From positions 54,605,943-54,669,942 of the forward strand of contig OZ010586.1 in NCBI GenBank assembly GCA_963932145.1: DNA of 64,000 nt. Direction: 5' to 3'. Positions within the stretch are counted from its first letter, which is position 1; each line of letters begins with the position of its first letter. The position numbers were made by a program, and so were the translations under genes. This stretch comes from Acanthosepion lycidas. Taxonomy: Eukaryota > Mollusca > Cephalopoda > Sepiida > Sepiidae. Below are positions 23,300-34,230 of this stretch, in pieces. Below the pieces are notes generated by a model. The model worked only from the letters and a program-made list of their open reading frames with translations, did not search any database and was not told where the DNA came from.

Positions 23300-24194
23300 A
23301 CATTCTGCCTTGATCTTCTATATCTGCAATAGAAAGAATTTTATTTTAACATATCTTTTCTTCTTTTATTTTGCCTCACTGGAGGCTATTTTGTTTTCGT
23401 TTTGTTCTCATCTACCCTATGCAGTTTATAACATTCATTTATTATGACAAAAACTCTCTCTTATATTTCCAGTGTACAAATATTATTATACCTTTTACTG
23501 CATTCAACCAGGTATATTTATTTATGTTTAAACTTCTGTATATATGATTTATTCTTGACAGACTAAAAACAAAAGAATTGTTTTTCTTACTTTGAAATCA
23601 ATTCCGTCATTTAAAAATCATTAAAATTTGCCTTTAAATAAGTGAGCTACAGCTGCTTATGTGTTTTCCACTCAGATTGCATAAATGTATAAAACAGTTA
23701 TTTGTGAAGGTAAATTCACTGAATGGCTATTCGTGTTCTTGATGGGGGGGGGGACACTTTACACCTTAGCTGTTCATAAAGAGCTAAGGTGCGGTTCCCA
23801 TGACTAAGAACTGAACCTGCATTCATGGCTGTTGCCCGCACCAACCATAAGCCAATCCTAGCTATTCATTTCAAGAGGTGCAATTGCCAAGAAAGAAATC
23901 AATGTTTGGTGACTAGGCTTTGATATTGGGATCCAAATTCCTTAATTTCATCAATGTCTTGGGTGTATTTTTAGTCTCTTGCTGAAACCTCTATGTTGAT
24001 GATAGCCAAAGGCAAAAAAGAGAGACCTCAAGAGAAATGAAGAATTTCTGAAGAGTAGTAAAAAGAGTGAAAACTTTTAGCAGCTTACATGGAAATCAAT
24101 AAAAAAATTATGAAGTATATTATAATTATATATTATATTAAATTATATTTAAAGAAATTTTTAAAATACCAAACCAAAATGAAAATATAATTTC

Positions 24195-24195
<1 letters not shown>
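23300..24195. other. AT-rich DNA, no gene seen
   Basis: No supported feature apart from a run of about ten G residues near 23743-23753. Confidence 0.45.

Positions 24196-24235
<40 letters not shown>
24196..24235. repeat. (ATT)n microsatellite
   Basis: About 13 trinucleotide units, with no interruptions seen. Confidence 0.95.
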
Positions 24236-24236
<1 letters not shown>

Positions 24237-24673
24237 AAACAAAATGACTGACATAACTCTTCTAATATTTTTCAACAGTTAAGAGAAGGGAGCGATTTAA
24301 GAAAAGATAAAGAAAAGAAAGAACACAATGTTTGAAAATGTTAAACAATATTTCAACAGAATGTCTGCCTTCAAGTTATATTTAAACAATTTTTTAAACA
24401 TTTTTTTCAAGTATAAAGATATAAAGAACTGCAAAAATCTATAAGTCTTTGTCTAAACGTTGCTTGTCTTTGATTTATTACTGACTGAATACAGTAATTG
24501 TGGCACAAGGCCGAACAAAAGAGGGAAAATGATCGAGGCTGGTCAATACTAACTATCCTATGCCTAGCTAATCAGATTCATGATATATTCATTCATTACA
24601 ATTTACTCATTCAATATAAGGCTCTATCCATCAACATTTGCTCTTACACCATAAAAATTTTAATATGTATAAT

Positions 24674-24779
<106 letters not shown>

Positions 24780-25264
24780 TATATATATATATATAAATTA
24801 TATCAATATTATGAAATGATAGGTTGGTGATAACCCCGAAAACAAACTGAAAAAAGTATAATGCTAGTAAGATCCATCCACCCCTCAAAAATAAGAGTTG
24901 CCGACAAAATCAAAAGGCTCTCTCTCTCTAATGGAGTGGTAAGGATAAAAAAAAAATTATGGGCATTAGAAAATTAAAAAAAAATGACCGAGTCGAGATG
25001 AAAAGAGCAGGTCAAAACAAACTGGATCTTAGGGAGAAGAGGAGCACAGGCCGGGGACGACACTTACTCACATTAACAAGGTATACAAGAAGAGTCTATC
25101 TTAACAAAGGGAAGGGTTCCATAGGAAACCATGTCGTTTTGACGTAGGGGGACTTTAAAAAAAGAAAATCAAGGCTAGTCCCGTTCACGCGAACCAGGCT
25201 CGTCATAGTAAACCAACTTTCGCTTCGCTGAAATATGTCACTATCAAACGCTTTCTATCAGTTC

Positions 25265-26200
25265 TAATCTTCAGCCTGGGCTCATTTCCTCCATCCGCAT
25301 CATCTAAATCACTATTCCAGTCGTGACTAGCAGCGCCAGAAGCACCATTCGTTTCACCAAAGAATACGGAGTTAACACATTGTCACACGCGTATGAGCGA
25401 TCAATAAGGACAAGCTTTTCGGGAGCGATACGAGCCGTCAACTCGCTGACATAGTCCCAAAGGGAGCTCACCCGAGGACAATAGCAGAAAGTATACGAAG
25501 CCGTTTCCTTTAAGCCATATTCACACCAATGACAGTCAGGTAAATCCGCCAAGCCCCATCTGAAAACCACGCCATTGAGAGATAGTCTATTCCGAACAGC
25601 GAAAAATTTGGGTTGCTGAGATAATCTGCCGAGAAAGAGCGTAACTCGGTCAACACAAGGCGTAGGTAAGCCAACCTCGAGGCGTGTCGGTGACTCGCCA
25701 AGTGTGGCATTCCCAGCCCCCTATCCACCCATGACACGCACGTTGGGCACAGACATGTCTGTCAATGTGATGCTTGCGAGACAGGAGAGCAAGCACTCGA
25801 TCTTCTTCTTACGTTCCTTACAGCCAATCGGTAAAGGATGAGAGGAAAGATGTAAGTGGCACACGCCTCAGTCCTGCCCTTCAAGGACAGCCGCATTCAT
25901 CGCCATATCTCGACGGACGCGCTGACTTTTCCCTGTATTTCTGACCAACTTTTCTCCAGCTGGAGTCCGTGCCCGAATCACACCCAGAGAATGCAGATGG
26001 GCTATTCAGTTCAACCAAGGGGCACCGGAAGATCTACCCACTTCCAGACACCTAACCGCAAGCCGGAAGTCTTGTTGCGGTTAATCTTGGTCTCCGTGAC
26101 CTTTTCGTACCGTTCAAGTGCCTTCAGCACGACCCTACTGTCGCTCGAGCCCCACCGGGGACAGCGATTCCACGTAGAGTCGAATCTGGCATAATAATAA
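25265..26200 (-). pseudogene. LINE ORF2 C-terminal part, minus strand
   Basis: Pieces read on the minus strand are, in order: VVLKALERYEKVTETKINRN followed by SGLRLGVWKW, 'DRGLGMPHLASHRHASRLAYL', 'NFSLFGIDYLSMAWFSDG', and the cysteine cluster PDCHWCEYGLKETASYTF then CYC. The C-X2-C pair and the last Cys of the zinc-knuckle-like motif are kept, but the expected His is Tyr here. The function was target-primed reverse transcription of the LINE RNA. Frameshifts separate the pieces, which fall in at least three open frames, so it is not functional. Plus-strand frames over the same bases are shadows. Confidence 0.8.
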
Positions 26201-26284
26201 AAATTCATCTTGGTGTCCAGAGGTAGTCCGAGACGGAAACTCATAGTAGTTACTATAATTCTTGGAAATCTGTCAGGCAAACGT

Positions 26285-27680
26285 AAAATCAAACTATACT
26301 AAATCCTGGAACAGCCTTACCACTTCGCAGCATAACGCTCTTCGTCGTCTTATCAATTATGATTCGATTGTCAAAAAAATGGTAGACAAAGGAGGCGCTA
26401 TTGTTATTATGAATAAGGAAAACTATATTTCGGCTTGTGAAGAAGTTTTTAAGGGACAAAAGTTTTATGAAAAAATGAAAATAGACCCGAATCCTTATTA
26501 GAGAAAAAAGGCTATAATCGCTGAAATGAAAGCAAATAGTTATATCAATGAAACAGAGTGTAACATATTACGTTCAGGGCAAAGAACACCAATCTTTTAC
26601 GGACTTCCAAAAATACATTAGAAATTTGATAAATTTCCTCCATTACGCCTGATTTGTAGCGGATATGAATGCTGCACGGCAAAATTCTCTAGATGTTTTT
26701 ATCCCCTATAGCAAAACGATCTTTGTCTTATGTCCGGGGCACATTTGATTTGATTTCTAATATAAATAAATTTTCAGAACGAAAAAATGAGTTTCATGAT
26801 TGCTTTTTGGTCACCATGGATGTCTCATCTCTTTATCCAAATATTGTTCACGATGAAGGGATTCAGGCACACAACAAAGATTTTGAGATACGCGAAAACA
26901 AAACCATTCCGTCAAACTTTCTCTGTAGTGTAGACTTATACGTTTCGTCTTGGAAAGCAACACGATGAAGTTTTGGAAAAAAGTTTTTCTTCCAAATCAA
27001 AGAATGTGCAATGGGGACCCCCAATTCCCGTTAACTTTGCGAATGTCTTCAAGACAAATTATGAAGAAAAACTACTTGAAGCTTTCATATCACGAATTAT
27101 TCTACATCATTACACAATTAACTACACCGCCATTGTGATCATCCTTACACACGATAAAATCAAACTCGAAGTGCCAATTTTTATGCATAAGGCGAATTTG
27201 CATGGAGATAAAAGAGATTATTAGAAGCATGCTGATAATTTCATTCGGCATATATTAAGCGTGGCTATTAAAATCGTAGCGAATGAAATAGTAAAAATGA
27301 AGATTACCATAATTTTATATCAGGGCAAAACAATAAAAGTTCTGACAGGATTCCATTAGTCATCAATTGGCACCGAAATTTGGCTGGAATTTCGAAAATA
27401 CTACATGACAGCTATGAGCACATTGCGCAAAAATTCCGCGTTTCAAAGAGATTTTTCCCCAACCAGCCAACTAGTTTATTTCAAAAGAAATAAGAACATC
27501 AGACAAATTTTAATAAATGTAAGCGTCCACACTCAAAACAACATTAGAGTTTCGGATCGTTGTACTCCCAAAACACTTGTAGCGGACCCATCGAGCGCCC
27601 CCGTATCACAAAAGGATGATGAGGTCACGAGAAACCCGCTAGCATTTTCGAAGACGTTAAATCTGACAAGGTGAAACAAC
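26285..27680 (+). pseudogene. Penelope-like reverse transcriptase remnant
   Basis: Would have encoded the reverse transcriptase of a Penelope-like element. Visible in order are HNALRRLINYDSIVKKMVDK then GGAIVIMNKENYI (the 'DKGGAIVI' motif 1), 'FYGLPKIH.KFDKFPPLR.I', and 'LVTMDVSSLYPNI.HDEGI' with the first catalytic Asp. A degraded 'GNPIPVNFANVFKTNYEEKL' and 'KRNKNIRQILI..SVHTQNN' follow near the thumb. The YxDD box is not readable, because the stretch that should hold it (about 27110-27160) is damaged. Several stops and frameshifts. The base composition is more balanced than the AT-rich surroundings. The GIY-YIG end appears to be the separate piece at 28.5-29.0 kb. Confidence 0.8.
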
Positions 27681-28490
27681 ATAGACGACAGAACGAGGAT
27701 ATATAAGATATAAGCTAATTTATTCTAGAAAAGTAATAAAGAAATAAAGGTGGTCGGAACAGTAGAGATGCAGATGTTCCGGTGCAGGCACTGATGGTCG
27801 AGGTTGGTTGTTACAGGTGATCGCTGCTGGTCATGCAGATGATCGCTGTTGGTCGTTGCAGATGATCGTTGCAGTTGAAGTTGATGTTGGTCGTTGCAGA
27901 TAATCGCTGCTGGTCATTGTAGTTTGAGGTTGATGTTGATGTTGAGGTTGATGTTGTTCGGGCATGTCAAAAGTCCAGTGCAGGCGTTGCGTGTTTGCCG
28001 GTCGAGTCCGATATTAGTAAGCTCCCGTAATAATTACAAACGTAGTGTACGGGAAAGGTTATGGACGACGTGCATGCAGCCAGTAGGGACGGAATGCCGA
28101 GAATTGGCAAGGAGCCAGAAGGAAGAGGTTGAAAGCAAAGTTTCCAACTATCGTCAAGTTGGCAGACAAAAAGAAATGGGAGCGTAACTTAATACACAGC
28201 TCGGTGGTCGACGTTCTGGCCACGGAGGGGAGCCTGCGTACCGACCGTTTCAGTCGCCGACCCTAAATTTAGCGAGAAGTCACTGTCTTGTGGTAAGGGA
28301 GACTAGCAAGAGAATTGGTAAGTTAACATAGTAAAGTCTATCTAAAAAATGAGTAGAGCTTAGCTAAAAGAAAACCAAGGCCTAAAAATGCCTAGAAGTA
28401 TATTACAACTAGGTTCGTAATATAACTAAACTGAAAAAGTAACTTGCTAGTCTCTACCTCGTAATTAACAGCGTGTAGGAAGCACAACTG
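27681..28490. other. Unassigned insert within the Penelope-like element, with short degenerate repeats
   Basis: Lies between the reverse transcriptase part and the GIY-YIG part. The stretch 27790-27960 is made of imperfect ~25-bp units around 'ggtcgttgcagatgatcgctgctg', with a 'ttgatgttgatgttgaggttg' run. The frame 27894-28187 crosses it without a known domain. It may be an LTR or other element inserted into the Penelope-like copy. No clean target duplication was found. Confidence 0.4.
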
Positions 28491-28499
28491 AAAGGTCAA

Positions 28500-29010
28500 G
28501 GCCGAAATTACCTGTTTTCTTCCGGTTTAAGGAGCCAAGGAGGAGCTAACTCCAACACACTCATAAAATAGGAAAACTCTGTGTGTTGTGGAACAACATG
28601 AGTCAAGTTAACTCTGTCACAAATCCAAAGAGAAATATCGCCATTTCTACAGAGTTGTGGTAATTGTACTGATACCCATTTAATATACGCTGCCCAATAT
28701 ACCAAAACATGTGGGGCGCACAACGGAAAAATTAAATAAAAGATTCAATGAACACAGGTATGATATCACTGACTGACAGATTCATACAGAATAATGTGAC
28801 ACCAACTTAGCTTGCAGAACATTTTATTACAAACGATTGTAATTTCGACAAACAAATTAAAGGTGCACATTCTGAAAAAATATTCGGAATCTACCGACCT
28901 GTCGACCCTAAAACGTATGAAGATGTTTACGTAAGCAAATTATTAACTTCCCGGACCGGAGGAATGAACTGAATGACAGGAGATTTCCATAAGATTTATA
29001 CTAAACTGTT
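28500..29010 (+). pseudogene. Penelope-like GIY-YIG endonuclease end
   Basis: In shifting plus-strand frames this reads THLIYAAQYTK, then 'VGRTTEKLNKRFNEHRYDIT', then 'CNFDKQIK', and finally KIFGIYRPVDPKTYEDVYVS then KLLTSRTGGMN. The 'IYAA' and 'VGRT...L..RF.EH' spacing is that of a GIY-YIG nuclease domain, which Penelope-like elements carry after the reverse transcriptase. It probably belongs with 26285-27680 as one element split by the intervening DNA. Frameshifts and stops make it inactive. The antisense frame 28508-28723 is a shadow. Confidence 0.65.
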
Positions 29011-29221
29011 TGATTAATTCCTCTTCGTAACTAATCAGCTAGCGGATTATTTCATGGTGAACTAGCCTGCCACCATATTAAGCACTTTTCATGCGCCTTC
29101 ACGCGGTTTCATTCGTTTCAACGCGTTCATTACCACTGCAGCCGGCTTTTTTTTTCATTATAAGACAAACAAAGAATATGGATCGTGAATCTGATTAGCT
29201 AGGTACAAAATAGTAAGTGAT

Positions 29222-29229
29222 GAACAGTC
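29222..29229 (+). repeat. 8-bp target-site duplication, left copy
   Basis: GAACAGTC, identical to 32051-32058 on the other side of the hAT element. Eight base pairs is the expected duplication for the hAT superfamily. Confidence 0.9.
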
Positions 29230-29707
29230 CAGTGGGGTAGCTAGGGGTGGGGGGTGGACCGCCCCGGGTAGGGTGACACAATGTCACCCCAACAAAATTT
29301 TTCAACCAGGCTAAGGTGTCAAAAATAGTCTGAAAACAGTGGTGGAGACACAGGGTTTCGCAGGCGGGCATATGACCCCCCAGAAATAATTTATAACCCC
29401 CAGTTTTGTCCCCACGTCAGAAATTTTCTAATAAATTGTCGGGAAATTTGTGAGTAGGAAAAATAGCTATGTTTTCAGCTTTCATGTGTTTCAGTTGCTA
29501 CAATCTTGGTTACTAACAAGAGACATTGTTGTAACATTTTATCGGATGATATGGTGTTTTAACTCTGCATCATTAATAACAACAAAGCGAAATACGAAGC
29601 CAAAAGTGCAACAATTTCAGTCTTGCCTGTGTATCAATTCGCTGAGATACAATTTTCCATTGAGTGAGCGATATACTTTTGAATATATCTACTAGTGTTG
29701 GGACGAT

Positions 29708-29812
29708 TAATCGGAATCGGAAAAATCGGAACTTTTGAGGGTATAGAAAACAGTATCGGAATCGGAAAAATCTGTGCCTATTTTCCGATTCCAAAAACGA
29801 TTCTTTTAAATT
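29708..29812. repeat. Short CGGAATCGG-type repeat inside the hAT
   Basis: Three to four spaced 'atcggaatcggaaaaatc' motifs followed by an inverted version, 'ttttccgattcc'. It can fold back on itself. It starts 'agtgttgggacga', like some hAT ends, but no matching far end was found. Confidence 0.45.
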
Positions 29813-30074
29813 TTTAACTTAATTTTCCATTATTGGTACTAATGATAAATATTTATTGTTTTTAAATTATCACTAAAACTAAAATCATAATAACATCAAA
29901 ATACGATGTTGTGAATTACCACAGTATTTCCACCTCCTTTTGACGCGCGTGCGAGTTTTTCTATCCCTTCCTCTCACTTTCAGCTAATAATAGCAGTAAA
30001 CCTTTTCGCCAGTAAGCCAGCTGACTGCTGCTGATATTTAACAGAATTTGAATTTTTCCCGCGCGTTTTTCTTC

Positions 30075-30780
30075 GAACAACCAGTTGCTCCTTGAATTCT
30101 CAAGCTATGAGGACAACTCATTTATTCCGTGCTCTTAACCCATAAACGAGCCGGAATATCTTAATCAATCCTTCAACATGTCGTGTACTCAATACTTTTC
30201 TTCGAACAACCAGTTCGAACCTTCCTCCGCTTTTAAACTAGAGAGCGTTGAGCCCCGCACACTTTTACATTGGTTTTTATCTCGTCTTGATGCAAACGAC
30301 TCGTCTGACCTTTCCTCCGTTTTCTACTCGAAAATGTCGAGACTGCAGCACTGTCGGCGATAGATTTTTTCCAAGACTAATTTCTCGACCTAATGTGAAC
30401 ATGTTGAACCTTTACTCCTATATCCGCTAGAAAATGTGGAGACAGTTACACTGTCGTTATCATACATTTTTTCCCAGGACTAACTTTTCGTCTTGAAGCG
30501 AACAACTTTCCAACTTTCCTCTACTCACTACCAGAGTTCTACAACACGGTCGCCTCACGCCTTTCCAAGACTAATTCCTCGTCTTGATGCGAGTAGAGAC
30601 AGTACACTGTCGTTATCATACATTTTTTCCCAAGACTAACTTTTCGTCTTGAAGCGAACAATTTTCGAGCTTTCCTCTACTCACTACCAGAACTCTACAA
30701 TACGGTCGCCTCACACCTTTTCCGATGACTAATTTCTTATCCGGGGGCGAACATCTTGTTCGAGCCTGCTTTCGTACATA
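30075..30780 (+). repeat. Degenerate tandem repeat with a 157-bp period inside the hAT
   Basis: The clearest pair is 30439-30590 and 30596-30745, sharing 'acactgtcgttatcatacat', 'cttttcgtcttgaagcgaac', and 'ctctactcactaccaga'. More diverged relatives of the 'aagactaa.ttctcgtcttgatg' and 'ttcttcgaacaaccag' motifs extend upstream to about 30075. No protein signal. Confidence 0.75.
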
Positions 30781-31648
30781 ACCAGGGAACTTGAAACCTG
30801 CGACCACGAAGAATGAGAACTTCTCATATTTCTTTGAACTCTAACCATTATGAACCAGTACCTTAAAAATATCACATTACACACACATTACAATAATTCG
30901 TAGTGAGTATTTTTATTCCTTGTTGCATTCACGTTCATTATGATTCAAGCAGACATCCTTCCAGAACTTTCCTACCGATGAACTTTTTCCCGCCTTAGCC
31001 ATCTTGAATTTCGTTTTGGCGCGGAAAATTGATGAACTATTTGTCACTGCCTTATCGTTCCTTTTGCAAGTTTCAGTAATCTTACCTATTGTCTCCACTC
31101 ACGAGACTAAATACTTGTTAATCATAAATAATAAATTTTATATTTGTGTGTTTTATCAGACTTGCTTCAGACATTCCTCTTGTCTACCCTTTTTTCGCAT
31201 TTTTGTGCACGTGATAAGCGACCTTATTCCTCTTTCCTCACCTAGGAAATTGGGATATTTTGAAAGAAAAGATCACGCTATATATGTTTGTATATTTTTC
31301 TTCTTTTTACTTTGTTTGTGGGTCCGGTAGTTGTGTGTAGTGTCTGGCACAAGGCCATCTTTTCGTAAGCCGGCACTGCATCGTCACCGGACCCGCAACA
31401 ATATAAATTTATTTTACTTGTATAAAGAAAAACAAAAAAAATAAACTTTGCATAAATTCTCTAGGTAACCTTTAAAAGAATGCAGTTGATTTACAATGTT
31501 CCGAAAAATGCTTAAAAATTAAATAGAACATTTTTGTCAAGAAAAATACTTTCAAACATCATTGATAATTAAATGGTACCCAGAAAATGATGAAACGGAA
31601 AATTGGACACCAGAAAATTAGCAACAGAAAATTACGTCAACCACGAGC

Positions 31649-31768
31649 CAGTCGAGACTGTCGGATCTGGCTGTGCTGTCCATTGAAAACGAGCTTACAA
31701 GACAAACAGATTTTGACGATGTCATTGACCAGTTTGCCACAATGAAAACAAGAAAACATTCATTCTAA
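31649..31768 (+). pseudogene. hAT transposase C-terminal end
   Basis: The frame reads SRLSDLAVLSIENELTRQTD, then FDDVIDQFATMKTRKHSF and a stop. This fits the hAT dimerisation domain end of the type 'RLS.LALLSIE....FD.VI..FA..K.RK' found in TTF-zinc-finger/ZMYM-like hAT transposases. It lies about 280 bp inside the right terminal repeat, as expected for the transposase 3' end. Everything upstream of it in the protein is missing or unreadable. Confidence 0.75.
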
Positions 31769-32050
31769 GACCATAGAATCGAATGTCATTCTTTTGTGTA
31801 TTGCAGTGTTTTGTATTTAGTTGTTCTGAAAGTGAACAGTTGCATTTTTGAACTGATTATTTTGTGGTATTGGATTTTGTCTTGGATCATACATGTAAAT
31901 AGTAACGTGCAGGCCAGTAGAGTAAAGTAGAGGTAGAGCATGTATGAAAATTTAGCTACAGCTAACCATTCAGCATAGGGTGAATCGGGGTCATTGGGGT
32001 GACATTTGAGCGGACCGCCCCGGGTGACGTTCACTCTAGCTACGCCACTG

Positions 32051-32058
32051 GAACAGTC
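32051..32058 (+). repeat. 8-bp target-site duplication, right copy
   Basis: GAACAGTC, identical to 29222-29229. Confidence 0.9.
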
Positions 32059-32109
32059 TCAGCCCATTCCCACATGTTCGGCTTTGTGCCACAATTGTAT
32101 TTTACCTAC

Positions 32110-32556
32110 AACAAATCTAGACAAGTAACGAATATTAAGTCAAGTCACCCTTTTTAATTTTTTTGTTGTGAAACTTTTTCGTAATTTTTCATTTTCAGTT
32201 TTCTTTTATTTCTTTTTTTTTTAAATTTTCTACGCAAGCCAAGTTTTTATCTTTCTTTTCTTTTGTATTTCATCCCCGCCAACCCTAAATCGTTTTTATT
32301 TTGTTTCTCTACACAAGGCAAGTTTAATTTTCTTTTTGTTGCCATTTCAGTTTGTTCTTTTATTTTGTGAGCCAAGTTTAATTTTCTTTTACCTCCCTTC
32401 GAATTTAATTCGTTTTATTTTTTGTGTTGCTAGACTTTTCTTCTTAATTTTATTGCCCGCAAGGCTTATTTATTTTCTCGGCGTATCGAGGCGCCCATTT
32501 GTGGGAATTTGGGGCGAACTTTTTCATTTGACCGCTATGGTGATGACTTCACCACC
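32110..32556 (+). promoter_or_regulatory. LINE 5' leader, T-rich
   Basis: T-rich sequence with repeated 'gcaagtttaattttctttt' blocks before the ORF1 start. LINE promoters are internal and would lie here, but no specific promoter motif was recognised. The exact 5' end is inferred from the end of the preceding LINE tail. Confidence 0.45.
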
Positions 32557-34195
32557 ATGGTGGAAACTGCTGAATCACTCTCGCCACCCGTGCAAATGAT
32601 CTACCCCCCCCCAAAAAAAAAAAACTACCGCCTGGCCCGAAAATAGGACCCAAAAAGATCCAACTGATATGTACACTTGCAAGAAAAGTATGCAGAATAT
32701 ACGAGAGGAAACGAATTCCACGCTATACCAGAGTCACTGTAGGCCCTTAATACCAGAACATTCTCCCTGCTGACCACCGACGTAAAATGTTGGAAATTAA
32801 TTGGGGTCAGCAGGGAAACTATGGAGGAGGCATTGAAAAACCTCAAGATTGGCCACAAAATTCTGGCCAGGAGGTCGAATGCGCTGTGGAACATTTTGCT
32901 AGCGACCGAACAGGGGGCCAAGCAATTGGATGGCAGCATTTTAGCGTCAAAATCTGTCCACCTACAGACGGAATATATAGGCGCCCGCAAGACAAAAGTA
33001 ATCGTCCATGGAGTGCTCGTGGACATTTCGGTAGACCGGCTGGGGAGCCTTTTTTGCCAGGTGGATGGCGTCTAGGCGACAGTGAGCAAGGCGAGCATCG
33101 CTACTGGGAACCTTGTCCTCTAGGTGACACTGACTCGCAAGAGTACCTGAACGTCCTGATGTGCCCGGAAAAGATGATACCCACGGTAGTGGAGGGCCGT
33201 CGTCCCTCCACTACCACTTGGTTGCCTCGGGACATATCTCAAAGACGTCACCTGGCAAGAACGTGACACCAGAGTAACAATAACAGTAGTAGCACCAGCA
33301 GTTGTGGTAACACCGGAAGAGAACACCAAAGCAGGAGAGGCCAAAGTACACCTGCAAAAAGAGTAAAAACAACTACAGAAGCTGCAACAAAAACAGCAAC
33401 AACAGAAACAACAAAAGCATCAGCAAAAGCATCAACGGCTGGACTTGGATATGGAGGCGGAGGAAATACCTCCACCTTGGACCTCCTCTTTGAAGAGGGG
33501 GAGAGAGAGGAATAGTAGGAGAAACCAACAAAGAAGGAGAAGCTGACTGAGAGAAGTAGGGCGGAGAGGGTCATGGACAAAGCCAGGTCCCAATCCGTCT
33601 CTGCATCAGCGGAAAAACAAATTGAGGAGATCACCCCTCCCACCAAAACCAAGGAGTCTTTCCTCCTACACCTGCTAGGGCTCCGTCCTTACACTTCAAC
33701 ACCTCCTCACCCGTCCAGGGAGAAAAATAAAAACATTTCCCCAGAGCAGAATAAATCTACAAGGTGGACAGATGCGACTTGGAGAAAGACCTCTCCACTC
33801 AGAAGAGGGCCTTTTTGGGTTCTCTATTTAAGATTGCCTCTATCGACGGAAAGTCGGTGGACGATCCCTGCAAGTTCCCTAAAACTCCAGGTGTGATAAC
33901 GTGTGTAAGGGATGCGGGAAGGTATTTGAAATTAGGATCACACCTGTTCGAAGCGAAGGACACCTTCCCAGCGATTTGTGTGGCCGAGGTAGGATCCCCG
34001 GAATTGAAAAAACTTTCCAGATTTTGTGCAGGGAGGATTCCGGTAATTCTCCATATCTCGCTATGTAGGGCATCAAAAGTAACATACCCAACGGACATTG
34101 GTGATATTGTTTTAGATGGACGGTTGATGCCGGGAGGCCTAGGACAATCTGTCGGGGTCCTCAACACTGTAGATTTCAGCCCAGTATGTAGATAG
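32557..34195 (+). pseudogene. LINE ORF1 remnant
   Basis: Starts at ATG 32557 and runs open for about 65 codons (MVETAESLSPPVQMIYPPP..., then KKIQLICTLARKVCRIYERK) to a stop near 32751. It then continues in another frame at 32821-33075 (MEEALKNLKIGHKILARRSN ... KVIVHGVLVDISVDRLGSLF). A broken 'VVEGRRP' segment near 33190-33205 marks where a zinc knuckle is expected, but its cysteines are gone. A Gln-rich stretch follows, then a conserved-looking C-terminal part at 33764-34195 (CAGRIPVILHISL, PTDIGDIVLDGR). ORF1 proteins of this group bind the LINE RNA. At least three frameshifts or stops. Confidence 0.7.
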
Positions 34196-34230
34196 GGTCT
34201 TTTCTGTTTTATTCTTTTCAGACTTAAATC

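Larger units (their letters stand above)
29230..32050 (+). mobile_element. hAT-superfamily transposon, decayed
   Basis: The ends are cagtggggtagctaggggtg at the left and the reverse complement of cagtggcgtagctagagtga at the right. Inside both lies a GC-rich 'ggaccgccccgggt' block near the terminus. A perfect 8-bp duplication, GAACAGTC, flanks the element. Together these establish a hAT element of about 2.8 kb. The only transposase part I can read is the C-terminal dimerisation end at 31649-31768. The rest is AT-rich or repeat-filled, including a 157-bp direct repeat, so it looks non-autonomous or heavily rebuilt. A run of CGGAATCGGAAAAATC repeats at about 29710-29790 may be a further nested insertion. 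Confidence 0.88.
29175..32108 (+). mobile_element. LINE 3' tail split by a hAT insertion
   Basis: The pieces 29175-29229 (gaatctgattagctaggtac ...) and 32059-32108 (... ggctttgtgccacaattg) join into the same 3' tail seen in the two LINE copies at 24.5 and 37.6 kb. The intervening 2.8 kb is a hAT element plus its target duplication. The LINE body upstream of this tail is not present, so the copy is extremely 5'-truncated or was removed. The next LINE copy begins directly after it, giving a head-to-tail arrangement. Confidence 0.75.

Noticed and set aside
28508..28723. 71-codon minus-strand frame with Cys and Trp
   Set aside because: Lies antisense to the plus-strand GIY-YIG remnant, and no domain was recognised.
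33248..33652. Minus-strand frame of 134 codons, Val/Leu/Ser-rich
   Set aside because: Antisense of the Gln- and Glu-rich part of the LINE ORF1. The plus strand carries the recognisable element order.
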